Assembly: GCA_029880065.1 (NCBI GenBank)
Contig: JAOUPD010000015.1
Coordinates: forward strand, 1 to 16,499
DNA length: 16,499 nucleotides
Reading direction: 5' to 3'
Source of the DNA: Hadesarchaea archaeon
GTDB lineage: Archaea; Hadarchaeota; Hadarchaeia; Hadarchaeales; Hadarchaeaceae
Positions within the stretch are counted from its first letter, which is position 1; the number at the start of each line of letters is the position of its first letter. The position numbers and the translations under genes were made by a program. The notes under the pieces are model-generated. The model ran no database searches, was not told the origin of the DNA, and was given only the letters and a program-made list of their open reading frames with translations. Shown here one piece after another: positions 5,197 through 13,215 of the stretch.

Positions 5197-5211
5197 TCTA
5201 TAATCACTTTC
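5197..5211 (-). promoter_or_regulatory. candidate TATA/BRE promoter of tRNA-Ser
   Basis: On the minus strand GAAAGTGATTATAGA places a purine-rich BRE-like stretch before a TATA-like ATTATAGA about 25-33 bases upstream of the tRNA 5' end, the usual archaeal spacing. GATTATAGA is repeated at 5183-5191, too close to the tRNA to serve the same start. The rest of the gap 5212-5285 shows no gene. Confidence 0.4.
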
Positions 5212-5285
5212 TCGCTTGGGCTGTTTGAATTAAAATCAAGTAAATTGAAAGAGCTAGTGGATTACTGGCTTCCAAGACTTGATGT

Positions 5286-6119
5286 TTAAGCATACATTCT
5301 TTCAGACTCTTCGACACCAGTTTTCATTTTTTCATAGTGTTCAGCGATTTCCTTCAGTTTTTCCCTTATCTCCTTTGCTCCCGCGAGGAGCTCTGAAGTA
5401 TCTATTTTCAATCCATGAGATTTGTTTAAGGCGTCAATCAAGGTAGCGGCCCCTTCGGGATCTGGCATGAAGGAGATTGCAGGGGTCAAGAGTGCGGTAC
5501 CTCCAATTTTCCTCGTCAAACATTCGCTCAGTATTGCACCCGCTATCCCGGTAATAACCCCCTTGCTAAATAGGTCTATCCCCTTCTCCTTGAGAATTTC
5601 ACATTTTCCCAATTCGGTCACACAGAAAGCTTTGCGCTCCTTCGGCAATCCGGGAACCGGTACTCCCTCCAAAACTACCATTTCCTTCGCCTTCTTTTCC
5701 TCAACCCAATCCAGGATCGCGGAGGAAATCGAATAGAGGCCCTCATATCGAAGGGGTATCTCGCAAATTATTGCACAGAGATTGTCCTTTTTGCTTCCAT
5801 AAATTCTGAAGGGATGCCGTAGTCTTTGCCCTACAAAGATGGTGGCTGGAGGGAGGTGTTTTGATTTCACGTAAGCTATCTCATCCATCTTGAGCTGATT
5901 GATAATGTGATCAACAGCTATTGAACCCACCAAGCCAGCTCCAACAAATCCGGAAATCACCAAGGGCTCCTTCAGTTCGAGTTCTTTAACATTTACAATT
6001 TCAACCTCAGGGGCCCCAAACTTTCTCGCCAGAGTTTCACCACTTAAAATTATGGCTCTTTCTACATATCTCTCTTTTGACTTGTAATGGCTGATTAGCG
6101 GACATGGGGGCGTTCGCAA
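5286..6119 (-). CDS. PAC2-family (proteasome-assembly-chaperone-like) protein
   Basis: The protein shows the archaeal PAC2/DUF75 pattern: VKELELKEPLVISGF, the glycine-rich GFVGAGLVGSIAVDHII at about residues 57-73, ILDWVEEKKAKEMVVLEGVPVP in the middle, a GxxGAILSECLTRKIGGTALL segment and a C-terminal amphipathic helix. Eukaryotic PAC2 helps build the 20S proteasome alpha ring; archaeal members are assumed to have a related chaperone role, but this is not shown by the sequence. The start is uncertain: only TTG at 6119 precedes the conserved core, no clear ribosome-binding site is present, and residues 1-35 look unlike the family. The true start could be internal or the 5' end disturbed. It begins 19 bases after cbf5 and probably ends the upstream operon. 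Confidence 0.88.
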   Translation of the reverse strand: MRTPPCPLISHYKSKERYVERAIILSGETLARKFGAPEVEIVNVKELELKEPLVISGFVGAGLVGSIAVDHIINQLKMDEIAYVKSKHLPPATIFVGQRLRHPFRIYGSKKDNLCAIICEIPLRYEGLYSISSAILDWVEEKKAKEMVVLEGVPVPGLPKERKAFCVTELGKCEILKEKGIDLFSKGVITGIAGAILSECLTRKIGGTALLTPAISFMPDPEGAATLIDALNKSHGLKIDTSELLAGAKEIREKLKEIAEHYEKMKTGVEESERMYA

Positions 6120-6138
6120 AAGGAAGCGTGGCCCTGTA

Positions 6139-7125
6139 TCATTTCCATTTCCGCGGGTATGTGCCCGGCGACATCACCACGCGCTCAGGCTTCGCGACAA
6201 TCCCGTGCTCGGCTTCATAGATTTGCTTCGAGGTCATAGAGGCACGAGCTAGCGCGACGACTTCACCCTTAAGCGTCATCAGTGCCACGAGGTTGTCCTG
6301 AGAGATTCCAGTGTCGACTTGGAGCACACCGGGTGCCGCGAGGCTGGCGCCGTGACAAAGCGCATCAACGGCCCCATCGCGCACGACAAGTTTGGGCAGG
6401 TGTTCAACCGCAGCCTCCACTGGCAAAATGACTTTGCGCAGGTGCTTTTCATCACCATCCTCGCTCCAGAAAGCGTAGGCATCGGCAAGGTCTTGTAGTT
6501 TGACCAGAGTGTCGTCTTCGCGAAAAGGTCCTGTCCGCGTCCGGCGAAGCTCTCGCATGTGGGCACCGCAACCCAAGGCCTCACCTACGTCGTACATAAG
6601 CTTTCGCATGTAGGTACCCGCCGCGCACCCCACGCGCATGAGCACGTCCCTGCCCTCCCGCTCCAAGAGTTCGATGTAGTAAATTTTCCTCGTACGGAGC
6701 ACCCGCTTGACGGCTGCCCGTAAGGGAGGACGCTGATATATCTCGCCTTCGAACTCGTGCAATACCTGCTCGAGCTTGTGATCAGGTACATCACCGTGGA
6801 GGTGCATCACACAAATGTACTCTTTTCCCGCTGGCAGCAACGTCTGGACGATTTTCGTCGCATCCTCGAGCGCTGTCGGCAGCACCCCGCTAACCTTTGG
6901 ATCGAGCGTTCCCCCGTGCCCCGCGCGGCGAATCTTGAGCACGCGCTTCACCCAAGCGACGATTTCGTGCGAGGTTGGCCCAACAGGTTTATCGAGATTG
7001 ATGATTCCCAAGCGCAAGTGTTCATGAATTGAGCGCTTGTTGGGTTCGCAGCCATGACTGGGATCGGTCATATCTTGAGCCCGGATTAGAACTTCACGCT
7101 TGACATCGGAGGGTAGTTTACTCAC
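6139..7125 (-). CDS. cbf5: Cbf5, catalytic subunit of H/ACA pseudouridine synthase
   Basis: Cbf5 (dyskerin/TruB family) makes pseudouridine in rRNA with H/ACA guide RNAs, Nop10, Gar1 and L7Ae, and can act on tRNA U55. The 328-residue protein has INLDKPVGPTSHEIVAWVK, then RRAGHGGTLDPKVSGVLP with the catalytic Asp75, YICVMHLHGDVPD, QRPPLRAAVKRVLRTRKIYY, and GTYMRKLMYDVG. A PUA domain lies at about 244-318 (KLVVRDGAVDALCHGASLAAPG). The start is GTG at 7125, eight bases after AGGTG. It follows rpl14e by 25 bases, the usual archaeal neighbour. Confidence 0.97.
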   Translation of the reverse strand: MSKLPSDVKREVLIRAQDMTDPSHGCEPNKRSIHEHLRLGIINLDKPVGPTSHEIVAWVKRVLKIRRAGHGGTLDPKVSGVLPTALEDATKIVQTLLPAGKEYICVMHLHGDVPDHKLEQVLHEFEGEIYQRPPLRAAVKRVLRTRKIYYIELLEREGRDVLMRVGCAAGTYMRKLMYDVGEALGCGAHMRELRRTRTGPFREDDTLVKLQDLADAYAFWSEDGDEKHLRKVILPVEAAVEHLPKLVVRDGAVDALCHGASLAAPGVLQVDTGISQDNLVALMTLKGEVVALARASMTSKQIYEAEHGIVAKPERVVMSPGTYPRKWK

Positions 7126-7150
7126 TTAAAACACCTATTACTAATGAACG

Positions 7151-7435
7151 TTAGGCCATGTTTTCTTTGGGCTCAGAAGGTTTCTTTGATGGCTTTTCTG
7201 TTTTTACCAAACCTGCTGCCTCGAGCGTGCGTTTCACATCCTCATCCGAGGCCCCCTTCGCAATTTCAACTTTTTGCTCAAGGGGCTCAAGGTGTGCGAT
7301 GTTGCATCGGCGCCGTTTGACCCCAGGGCCACTCACCACCACGTAGACGTTGCCGAGTATATCCACGATTACGCACTGCTTGCCCGCTTCATGCCCAGCG
7401 AGTTTAACACAAACCCGACCTACTTCCATCACCAT
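7151..7435 (-). CDS. rpl14e: large ribosomal subunit protein eL14
   Basis: eL14 is a small KOW/SH3-like protein of the archaeal and eukaryotic 50S/60S subunit. The 94-residue product begins MVMEVGRVCVKLAGHEAGKQ and contains VIVDILGNVYVVVSGPGVKRRRCNIAHLEP, the KOW-type barrel and the family's KRRRCN loop. The C-terminal 30 residues are charged and probably flexible. ATG at 7435 starts one base after the cmk stop; an ATG two codons later (7429) is also possible. The order cmk-eL14-Cbf5 is standard. Confidence 0.96.
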   Translation of the reverse strand: MVMEVGRVCVKLAGHEAGKQCVIVDILGNVYVVVSGPGVKRRRCNIAHLEPLEQKVEIAKGASDEDVKRTLEAAGLVKTEKPSKKPSEPKENMA

Positions 7436-7436
7436 C

Positions 7437-7973
7437 TCACGACCTCTTTCGAATGAACTGCCCTACCGCGAGCTCCAAAATCCGTACCATCTCCTTGGCG
7501 GTGAAACGTTCAGTGTTCAGCACGATGTCAAACGGAGAATGATCATTGACATCTATACTGTAAAATTGTTTGAAACGCTTGGCCTCGCTCCGCTCCCGCT
7601 TGCGAGTCTCGTTAAGCACCTCTTTGTACTTCCGCCCCTCCCGACGAGCAATCCGCCGAACCCTTTCCTCGAGCGGGGCGGTGAGCAGGACTTTCAGGTT
7701 CGCCTGTTTAGCCATCCACCCTGCAAGACGGGCATCGATAAGCACATTTTTGCCCTTCGCAGCCGCTGCAGTTAGTCGGTCGATTTGGTGGTCTATGCTG
7801 GGGCGGCGTTCGACATAACGGGAAAATTCGTCGAGCGTCATCCCTCGTTCTTTGGCGAGCTGTCTGAAAACGGTCCCCGCGCAGACATAGCGGAGTTTGA
7901 ATTTTCTTGCCAGCGCCCGTGCGGCAGTCGTCTTTCCCGCCCCGTGCAAACCGCTTATAGCAACGACTACCAT
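7437..7973 (-). CDS. cmk: cytidylate (CMP) kinase, archaeal type
   Basis: It transfers phosphate from ATP to CMP/dCMP. The 178-residue protein opens with MVVVAISGLHGAGKTT, a P-loop at residues 8-15, followed by YVCAGTVFRQLAKERGM (the nucleotide-binding YxSxG-like motif), DARLAGW and a lid region RRIARREGRKYKEVLNETRKRERSE. Length suits the short archaeal family. ATG at 7973 was chosen because the P-loop follows directly; the frame is open further upstream but only inside rpl34e, and the added residues do not belong to the fold. It starts four bases after rpl34e ends. Confidence 0.95.
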   Translation of the reverse strand: MVVVAISGLHGAGKTTAARALARKFKLRYVCAGTVFRQLAKERGMTLDEFSRYVERRPSIDHQIDRLTAAAAKGKNVLIDARLAGWMAKQANLKVLLTAPLEERVRRIARREGRKYKEVLNETRKRERSEAKRFKQFYSIDVNDHSPFDIVLNTERFTAKEMVRILELAVGQFIRKRS

Positions 7974-7977
7974 TCGC

Positions 7978-8244
7978 TCACGCTCGAGCAGCTTCTTTGA
8001 TCGCCTGACGCGCGCAGGTCGGGCAGAGATAACCACCATAGGGGCGATTCGGTATGCGGGAGCTGCGGGGGAGAGACCGCAACTCGCTCGACCTAACTCG
8101 GGGAACGCCCCCCAGCGGGCGCCCACAGGAGGCGCATCTCGCCACCCCCACCCGTCCTTCTTTGTAGTGTGCGATGGTTCGCCCTCCGGGAGTGCGGAGG
8201 AAATGCTGTTTGTATCTTGCAGAGCGGTACCTTCGCGCGGGCAT
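7978..8244 (-). CDS. rpl34e: large ribosomal subunit protein eL34
   Basis: This 88-residue basic zinc-ribbon protein is found in many archaea and in eukaryotes. Signatures are the N-terminus MPARRYRSARYKQHFLRTPGG, then CASCG (Cys37, Cys40), LGGVPRVRSSELRSLPRSSRIPNRPYGG, and CPTC (Cys74, Cys77), completing the four metal ligands. ATG at 8244 is one base past the stop of the upstream EMC3-like gene; an in-frame GTG at 8253 would add three residues. The cmk gene follows by four bases. Confidence 0.95.
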   Translation of the reverse strand: MPARRYRSARYKQHFLRTPGGRTIAHYKEGRVGVARCASCGRPLGGVPRVRSSELRSLPRSSRIPNRPYGGYLCPTCARQAIKEAARA

Positions 8245-8245
8245 A

Positions 8246-9073
8246 TTAATCACGGATAAGCAATTTTCGCCACATCTGGGAAAATCCGAAGTAGGTGAGG
8301 AGGTACCAACTCAGAAAGCCGCAAGAAACCCAGGTGCCGAAGAAGGGTAGGTCCAAGCGGAATGGTAGCCATGCCACGACCCATCCCGCGTATATGCCCG
8401 ATAGGATGAACCAGAAGATGAAATATGGTACGATGTAGAAGAGCGTGGGCTTGAAATTTTCCTTCATCATCGCCCCCTGAAGCGACATTATCCGCTTTTG
8501 ATCCTGCTGAAGCTTGTGCACGCTCTTCATGTCCCGCTTGCGCTGTGCCTCGCGGAGCTCCTTCTGGAATGTAGTCACTTCGGCCTTGATTTGCCTCATG
8601 CGCTCCCAGTTCACGACACGTCGGGTTATCAAGGTGATAAGGAGGGAGACAAATATCCCGATTCCGAGGACGATGAATAGCGCGTATTCGTAGATGGAAG
8701 ATAGCCCAATCCCAAGCTCGCTCGCCATTAGTGAGATGTCCGAGCGTAGAACCCGAATATTTTCCTCCGTTGCCGATTGCTGCAAAGAGTTGAAAGCTTG
8801 GGTTATTCGGTTGTCTATCTCTATGAGTTTCGGACTACCGCCAAAATTATCATTTTCATATGGACCCACAAGACTATTGTAGAGTGTTCGTGCTTGGCTC
8901 AAACTTCCCGATGCACTGCCTCCTTGCCTGAGGGATATGATGGAGCTGTCTACGGTCTGCAACAGTACCTTGTAAGTTCCATGCTCATCTTCCGCCTCCT
9001 CTGCACCAGCTGTCATAGCGAAGCTTGCAAGCAGGAAGACGACGATTAGCGGGCAAACGAGTAAGCGGCGCAT
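8246..9073 (-). CDS. EMC3/TMCO1-like membrane protein insertase (DUF106) with extracytoplasmic N-terminal domain
   Basis: Archaeal DUF106 proteins belong to the Oxa1/YidC/EMC3 superfamily and are thought to insert membrane proteins near the ribosome and SecY. Here residues 1-24 form a signal-like segment (LLVCPLIVVFLLASFAMTAGA), residues 25-125 a soluble, mostly helical domain, then a core of three membrane segments (about 127-150, 210-235, 247-265). A charged coiled-coil hairpin (156-205, RQIKAEVTTFQKELREAQRKRD) lies between the first two and would face the ribosome. FGTWVSCGFLSWYLLTYFGFSQMW matches the family's last helix. ATG at 9073 follows AGGTGA. The gene sits four bases after adkA, the conserved place downstream of secY. 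The long N-terminal domain is the unusual part. Confidence 0.92.
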   Translation of the reverse strand: MRRLLVCPLIVVFLLASFAMTAGAEEAEDEHGTYKVLLQTVDSSIISLRQGGSASGSLSQARTLYNSLVGPYENDNFGGSPKLIEIDNRITQAFNSLQQSATEENIRVLRSDISLMASELGIGLSSIYEYALFIVLGIGIFVSLLITLITRRVVNWERMRQIKAEVTTFQKELREAQRKRDMKSVHKLQQDQKRIMSLQGAMMKENFKPTLFYIVPYFIFWFILSGIYAGWVVAWLPFRLDLPFFGTWVSCGFLSWYLLTYFGFSQMWRKLLIRD

Positions 9074-9077
9074 GGGT

Positions 9078-9653
9078 TCACCTAAGTACCTCGACCATTT
9101 CCTTCACAGCTTTACTGAGTTTTCCATCCCTATTATGGATTATCCTCACCGTCGCACCCGTGAGCGTCGCATAGGCCGTCGCCGTAGCGCGGTTTAATAG
9201 TTGGTGCTCCACGACTTCATCCAAGAGTTCTTTGTCTCGTCGGCGCGTGGTGTCCTTGGTGCGCCGCCGCGCGACCTCTTCAGGGGTCGCCTCAATTATC
9301 ACGATTGATTCAGGATTGAGCTCCTCGATCACCCATCGGGGGAGGCCTGGATAATAGCCCTCGGGTTTTTTGATTAAGCAGTGGGTGTCAACAAGCACAA
9401 ATTTTTGCCGGGCCGCGCGCGCGATCTGCTTTCCGGCCTCACGCTGGATCTCACGATATGAGCCTGTCGGAAACTTCCGCATCTCGTCGCGGTCGGTCAC
9501 TCCTTCGCGATCGCGCATTAGTTTAAACATCACGTCACCGTAGTTTATAAACTCGTACTCGACATCCTGAGTTTTGAGCTGCTTTAGCGCCTCTTGGACA
9601 ACGGTGCTCTTTCCAGTGCCTGGCACACCCGTAACCACGACTACCCTACTCAC
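9078..9653 (-). CDS. adkA: archaeal adenylate kinase AdkA
   Basis: It interconverts ATP + AMP and 2 ADP. The product (191 residues) has the archaeal AdkA layout: RVVVVTGVPGTGKSTVVQEAL with a P-loop at the N-terminus, EFINYGDVMFKLM, DRDEMRKFPTGSYREIQREAGKQIAR, VDTHCLIKKPEGYYPGLP, and the arginine-rich lid RRTKDTTRRRDKE. GTG at 9653 is chosen since AGGAGG lies seven bases upstream; TTG at 9656 is the alternative. It overlaps the secY end by eight bases. secY-adkA adjacency is conserved in archaea. Confidence 0.97.
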   Translation of the reverse strand: MSRVVVVTGVPGTGKSTVVQEALKQLKTQDVEYEFINYGDVMFKLMRDREGVTDRDEMRKFPTGSYREIQREAGKQIARAARQKFVLVDTHCLIKKPEGYYPGLPRWVIEELNPESIVIIEATPEEVARRRTKDTTRRRDKELLDEVVEHQLLNRATATAYATLTGATVRIIHNRDGKLSKAVKEMVEVLR

Positions 9654-10998
9654 CAAATAACCTCCTCATCGCCGGAAACATCTCTGTCATACGTTCCTTC
9701 GCTATCTCTTGGTAAAGACTATACATAATGCCCACGGTCAGCAAGATACCCGTGCCGCTGCCCAAGGCGCCCATAAAGTCTGCAACTGCGGAGATCGCTC
9801 CGACAAATGCCCCTCCGAGCAGTGCAGCCGTCATGATGTAGCGGCCCAATACCCACTCCATCACTCTTATATCACGGCGAAATCCGGGGATTAACATTCC
9901 AGATCGATCGAGCTGCCGCGCCACATCGCGAGGCCCCATCCCCGTCATGTTTGCCCAGAGCCAAGCGAAGCCCATGCATAGCAAGACTAAGATTGATATG
10001 TAAATCCCAGCCCGGAGAGGATCGGCCATCACGTCAAAGATGCCGTTCGGGGCACTGAGGTAATAGGAAGCTCCTTGGAGTGGCGAGAAAACCATCCCCA
10101 ACATCCTGATGTTCGCAAACACCACCATCGCGAGAATTACAGGGATGACCGAGGTGTAAAGGAACTTTATCGGGTAGCGCCCCCGAATGCCCCCGAAGCG
10201 ACCGTATGCGAGGGGAATCTCGATGCGCATGCTTTCGGCGTACACGACGATGAAGAAGACGATAATGGTGGCGAAAACACCCATCATGTTTGGCATCCCC
10301 GGCCTGAAAAATGCATCAGAAATGTTGCCCCCGCCGAGCATGGTCCCGAAGAAATTGGGGATCGCTCCAGTAAATTGGCCACCAACTTGCAGTGGATTGA
10401 AAGCCTGCCAAAAAATCGTCCCTGCCACGCCTGCCATGATGAAGATGCTGATCCCGCTCCCAAACCCATATTTCGAAACCACTTCGTCGAGGTAGACCAC
10501 GATGAGTACTCCTATCGTGAGCTGAACGATTAGGAAGATACCCGCGCCTGAGCCAAAGGCGACCCCGTACCACCCCGACATCACGAGCATCGACGCCTGG
10601 AAGATGCCCATGAGTATGGCCCCTATTTTCTGGACGCCAGTGAAGAGGGCGCGATCCTCTGTCTTGCTCAGGTCAAGCCCGATTATCTTGCTCCCAACCA
10701 GTAGCTGCATGATGATGCCCGCGGTGACGATCGGCCCGATACCAAGCTCCATCAAGCTCCCTGCATGGCTGGCGAGTATGAATCGTAGCTGCCCAAAGAA
10801 TGCCGTTTGCCCTGCTCCGGCAGCCATTCCATAAAGCGAAACTTGGGTTAAAACGAAGAAGCCGATGAGGGCTATCCCCGTCCACATGAACTTTTCTTTA
10901 AAGGAAACGTGCCGTTTTGGAACCGAGACCTCAGGAAGTCTTCGTACGAGGCCTTCAAGGGCGTAAAGTTTGGACCGCGGCTGCTCAGCTTGTTCCAT
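9646..10998 (-). CDS. secY: preprotein translocase subunit SecY
   Basis: SecY is the pore of the Sec61/SecYEG translocon. The 450-residue protein has a cytosolic N-terminus, a first membrane segment at about residues 38-58 (WTGIALIGFFVLTQVSLYG), and roughly ten hydrophobic segments. Family features include LGIGPIVTAGIIMQLLVGSKII after the plug, GSGISIFIMAGVAG, RIEIPLAYGRFGGIRGRYPIKFLY (cytosolic loop to the ribosome), GMGPRDVARQLDRSGMLIPGFR and a final membrane helix before MFPAMRRLFGE. ATG at 10998 is preceded by GGGTGA; a GTG at 11007 would add three residues. It overlaps rpl15 by 14 bases and stops with TAG. Confidence 0.98.
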   Translation of the reverse strand: MEQAEQPRSKLYALEGLVRRLPEVSVPKRHVSFKEKFMWTGIALIGFFVLTQVSLYGMAAGAGQTAFFGQLRFILASHAGSLMELGIGPIVTAGIIMQLLVGSKIIGLDLSKTEDRALFTGVQKIGAILMGIFQASMLVMSGWYGVAFGSGAGIFLIVQLTIGVLIVVYLDEVVSKYGFGSGISIFIMAGVAGTIFWQAFNPLQVGGQFTGAIPNFFGTMLGGGNISDAFFRPGMPNMMGVFATIIVFFIVVYAESMRIEIPLAYGRFGGIRGRYPIKFLYTSVIPVILAMVVFANIRMLGMVFSPLQGASYYLSAPNGIFDVMADPLRAGIYISILVLLCMGFAWLWANMTGMGPRDVARQLDRSGMLIPGFRRDIRVMEWVLGRYIMTAALLGGAFVGAISAVADFMGALGSGTGILLTVGIMYSLYQEIAKERMTEMFPAMRRLFGE

Positions 10999-11443
10999 CG
11001 CCTTCACCCGCTATTGCCTTGCCGCCTGCCTCCTCGAGTTTTCGCTTCGCCGACCCAACAAATTCCTTCGCGACGACCTCGATAGGGCGGGTGACGTGCC
11101 CTCCACCGAGCACCCTCTCAAAACCAAGTTTCCCGATGTCGACCACGATCCGCTCCTCCTCGCGTTTGGCGATACCCTGCTGCAGAAGTTCGTCGAGGCG
11201 CTCGTCGAGTTCACCTACATTGATCGCGTTGACTTTCCTCCTCAATTTGGAAAAGCGTGTGAACCCGTGCTTGCCGAAATGTTTGGGCATGTATCTAAGC
11301 ACGTATGACCATTTCTGCTTGTGACCGCCGCTTAGCCCCTTTCCGCCCTTTTCCCCGCTCCCGCGTCCCCGCTTCGAGCATCCCCTTCCGTAAGTTCTTC
11401 TGCCTCTTTGCTTCCGAACCTTTCGTCGCCTTCGCACCACCAT
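10985..11443 (-). CDS. rpl15: large ribosomal subunit protein uL15
   Basis: uL15 binds 23S rRNA and aids late 50S assembly. The 152-residue protein has the very basic glycine-rich N-terminus (RRRRKVRKQRGRRTYGRGCS, then KRGRGSGEKGGKG), the archaeal HKQKWSYVLRYMPKHFGKHGF region, and the C-terminal core VDIGKLGFERVLGGGHVTRPIEV. ATG at 11443 follows AGGTG at normal spacing, ten bases after the rpl30 stop. Confidence 0.97.
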   Translation of the reverse strand: MVVRRRRKVRKQRGRRTYGRGCSKRGRGSGEKGGKGLSGGHKQKWSYVLRYMPKHFGKHGFTRFSKLRRKVNAINVGELDERLDELLQQGIAKREEERIVVDIGKLGFERVLGGGHVTRPIEVVAKEFVGSAKRKLEEAGGKAIAGEGDGTS

Positions 11444-11452
11444 TTAAAACAC

Positions 11453-11920
11453 CTAAATCATTTTGAGGATGAGTTCGTTAATTCGCTCGCCACGGTAGCC
11501 CAAATCGCCAAAATCCTTGAAGGGTCGCTTCGTGGCTTTGTATCCCTTTCGCGGTGGGTGAAGTCTGAAAACTTTCTTCAATCTGGGAAGTGCTCTGAGC
11601 TCAACCTCGCCAGCATGCACCGCGGCGGCGAACTCGCTCAACGATTGAAACGAAGTTTGAGATTTGGCGAATTCATCGGTCAAGCGCTTGTCGCCAGCTA
11701 ACCTACCGCGTTTTCGGATGAGTTGCTCTAACACCCCCTGCTCGACCTCCCCCCATGTAAGAACATCCTTTGCTTTCTGCAGCATCCCGAGGTAGGAAGG
11801 GATATCATCGATTATGATGCAATGATTGACACGCGTTAGGCCTAACATTTGCATTGTTTCCAGCACATCACGCCGCAAGTTCACGCTACCGCGTACCCTA
11901 ACTACCGCTAGCTTGGTCAC
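11453..11920 (-). CDS. rpl30: large ribosomal subunit protein uL30 (archaeal long form)
   Basis: The 155-residue form is typical of archaea, versus about 60 in bacteria. The ferredoxin-like core LAVVRVRGSVNLRRDVLETMQMLGLTRVNHC is followed by IDDIPSYLGMLQKAKDVLTWGEV and the C-terminal archaeal/eukaryotic domain ending RLHPPRKGYKATKRPFKDFGDLGYRG. GTG at 11920 overlaps the end of rps5 by 23 bases and follows GGTGA. The stop is TAG. Confidence 0.97.
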   Translation of the reverse strand: MTKLAVVRVRGSVNLRRDVLETMQMLGLTRVNHCIIIDDIPSYLGMLQKAKDVLTWGEVEQGVLEQLIRKRGRLAGDKRLTDEFAKSQTSFQSLSEFAAAVHAGEVELRALPRLKKVFRLHPPRKGYKATKRPFKDFGDLGYRGERINELILKMI

Positions 11921-12611
11921 CTAGTTCACCAACCTTTCCGATGAAAACGTGGCCCTTATGAGATTCCCGCAGGGCTACCCTTGTGGTCTGCTTTAGGGCA
12001 TCGAAGGTAGCGAGAGCGAAGTTGAGTGTCGTGCGCGTTTGTCCGCGAGAGTGAATCCAAGTATCTTTGATTCCGGCCATTCGAAGGATTACCTTAGAGA
12101 CCTCAGCCGCTGCTAACCCCAGTCCGCGAGGGGCGGGTTTTATCGTCATGTGGACGCTACCGCTTTTCCCGGTAACCTCGAATGGAACTGAATGAGGCCG
12201 CCCGCAGGCACATTCCCAACTCCCACAGCCCCGCGCGACCTCCACGACGTTTAGCTTCGCCGTTGTTATGGCCTTTCGTATGGAGGGGCCAATCTCGCGT
12301 GCGCTCGCGTGCCCAACTCCGACAATCCCCCCTCGATTTCCGACCGCCGTGACCACACGATATTTAATTCGGCGCCCCGACTTGTGCATCCGCTGGACCA
12401 AGCTAACCCCCAAGATGTCCTCCTCGAGGTTTGGCACGAGTGCATCGACAACCTCAGGCTCTTTGATCGGTCTCCCCTGCCGCAGGATCTGGGATATTTC
12501 GGTTATCTGCCCTTCCTTTACCGCTCGCCCCATGCTCGTCCGAGGCTGCCAGAGGTCGATGTTGAATCTCTCTCTTATTGGTTTTTTCCGTGCTCTAGAT
12601 TTTCTTCGCAT
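11898..12611 (-). CDS. rps5: small ribosomal subunit protein uS5
   Basis: uS5 helps decoding accuracy at the mRNA entry side. The product (237 residues) has an archaeal N-terminus (RERFNIDLWQPRTSMGRAVKEGQ), the S5 double-stranded-RNA-binding-like fold with YRVVTAVGNRGGIVGVGHASA, a cysteine-rich CGSWECACGRPHSVPFEV loop, and the C-terminal domain IKPAPRGLGLAAAEVSKVILRMAGIKD. ATG at 12611 is preceded by GGTGAG and lies one base after the rpl18 stop; GTG 12620 and TTG 12623 are in-frame alternatives. It ends with TAG. Confidence 0.97.
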   Translation of the reverse strand: MRRKSRARKKPIRERFNIDLWQPRTSMGRAVKEGQITEISQILRQGRPIKEPEVVDALVPNLEEDILGVSLVQRMHKSGRRIKYRVVTAVGNRGGIVGVGHASAREIGPSIRKAITTAKLNVVEVARGCGSWECACGRPHSVPFEVTGKSGSVHMTIKPAPRGLGLAAAEVSKVILRMAGIKDTWIHSRGQTRTTLNFALATFDALKQTTRVALRESHKGHVFIGKVGELGDQASGS

Positions 12612-12612
12612 T

Positions 12613-13215
12613 CTACTCACCAAACTGCGTAACTATTGCCCGCTTGATTTCATTAAAGTGCTCCGGTAGCTGCTCTGGTGACAACCCACGTTGAAGGTAG
12701 GCGGAAAATTGCGCGCGATATGCTTTTTCATTCTTCTCCTTCAGCCTCGCGGCGTACTGGGCGATGTGTTCCCCGCGTATCCGCTCATCGCTGGGTAAAA
12801 CCACTTCACCATGGGGAATTTGTAGACCTGCGTCGAGCGCCCCCTTGAGCACGGTGAAAACTTTAACTTGTGAAGTTGGGTTGTGCATCCCGATATCCAA
12901 AGCACACTCCTTTGTCCCAGCTTTCAACGCGCGGTAGCCGCAGAGAAGCCCCACTAGGTAGGCCGCGGGAGTATTTGCAGTGTATCCCTTCCACCCGAGC
13001 TTCTCAAGCTCTTTCGAGTGCGCTGAGGCAAGGGTGAGGTCCCCGCTAGGGGTGGCGCGCACGAATTGGGCGATGACATGCTTTAGCGAAATTCTCGTTA
13101 CCAGTCGCGGTTTTCCGGAACGTAGGAACTTGAGCCTACGCCTATAATCAGTCTTTCCCTTTCGCTTGCGCCTGAACTCAACCTTCCAGCGTGGTCCGAT
13201 CTTCGACATCTTCAT
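12613..13215 (-). CDS. rpl18: large ribosomal subunit protein uL18
   Basis: uL18 joins 5S rRNA to the central protuberance with uL5. The 200-residue protein has PRWKVEFRRKRKGKTDYRRRLKFLRSGKPRLV and then SLKHVIAQFV at the N-terminus, LGWKGYTANTPAAYLVGLLCGYRA, LDIGMHNPTSQVKVFTVLKGALDAGL, and the archaeal C-terminal extension ending LPEHFNEIKRAI. ATG at 13215 overlaps the rpl19e stop by four bases; a second ATG at 13209 is two codons inside. It stops with TAG. Confidence 0.97.
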   Translation of the reverse strand: MKMSKIGPRWKVEFRRKRKGKTDYRRRLKFLRSGKPRLVTRISLKHVIAQFVRATPSGDLTLASAHSKELEKLGWKGYTANTPAAYLVGLLCGYRALKAGTKECALDIGMHNPTSQVKVFTVLKGALDAGLQIPHGEVVLPSDERIRGEHIAQYAARLKEKNEKAYRAQFSAYLQRGLSPEQLPEHFNEIKRAIVTQFGE

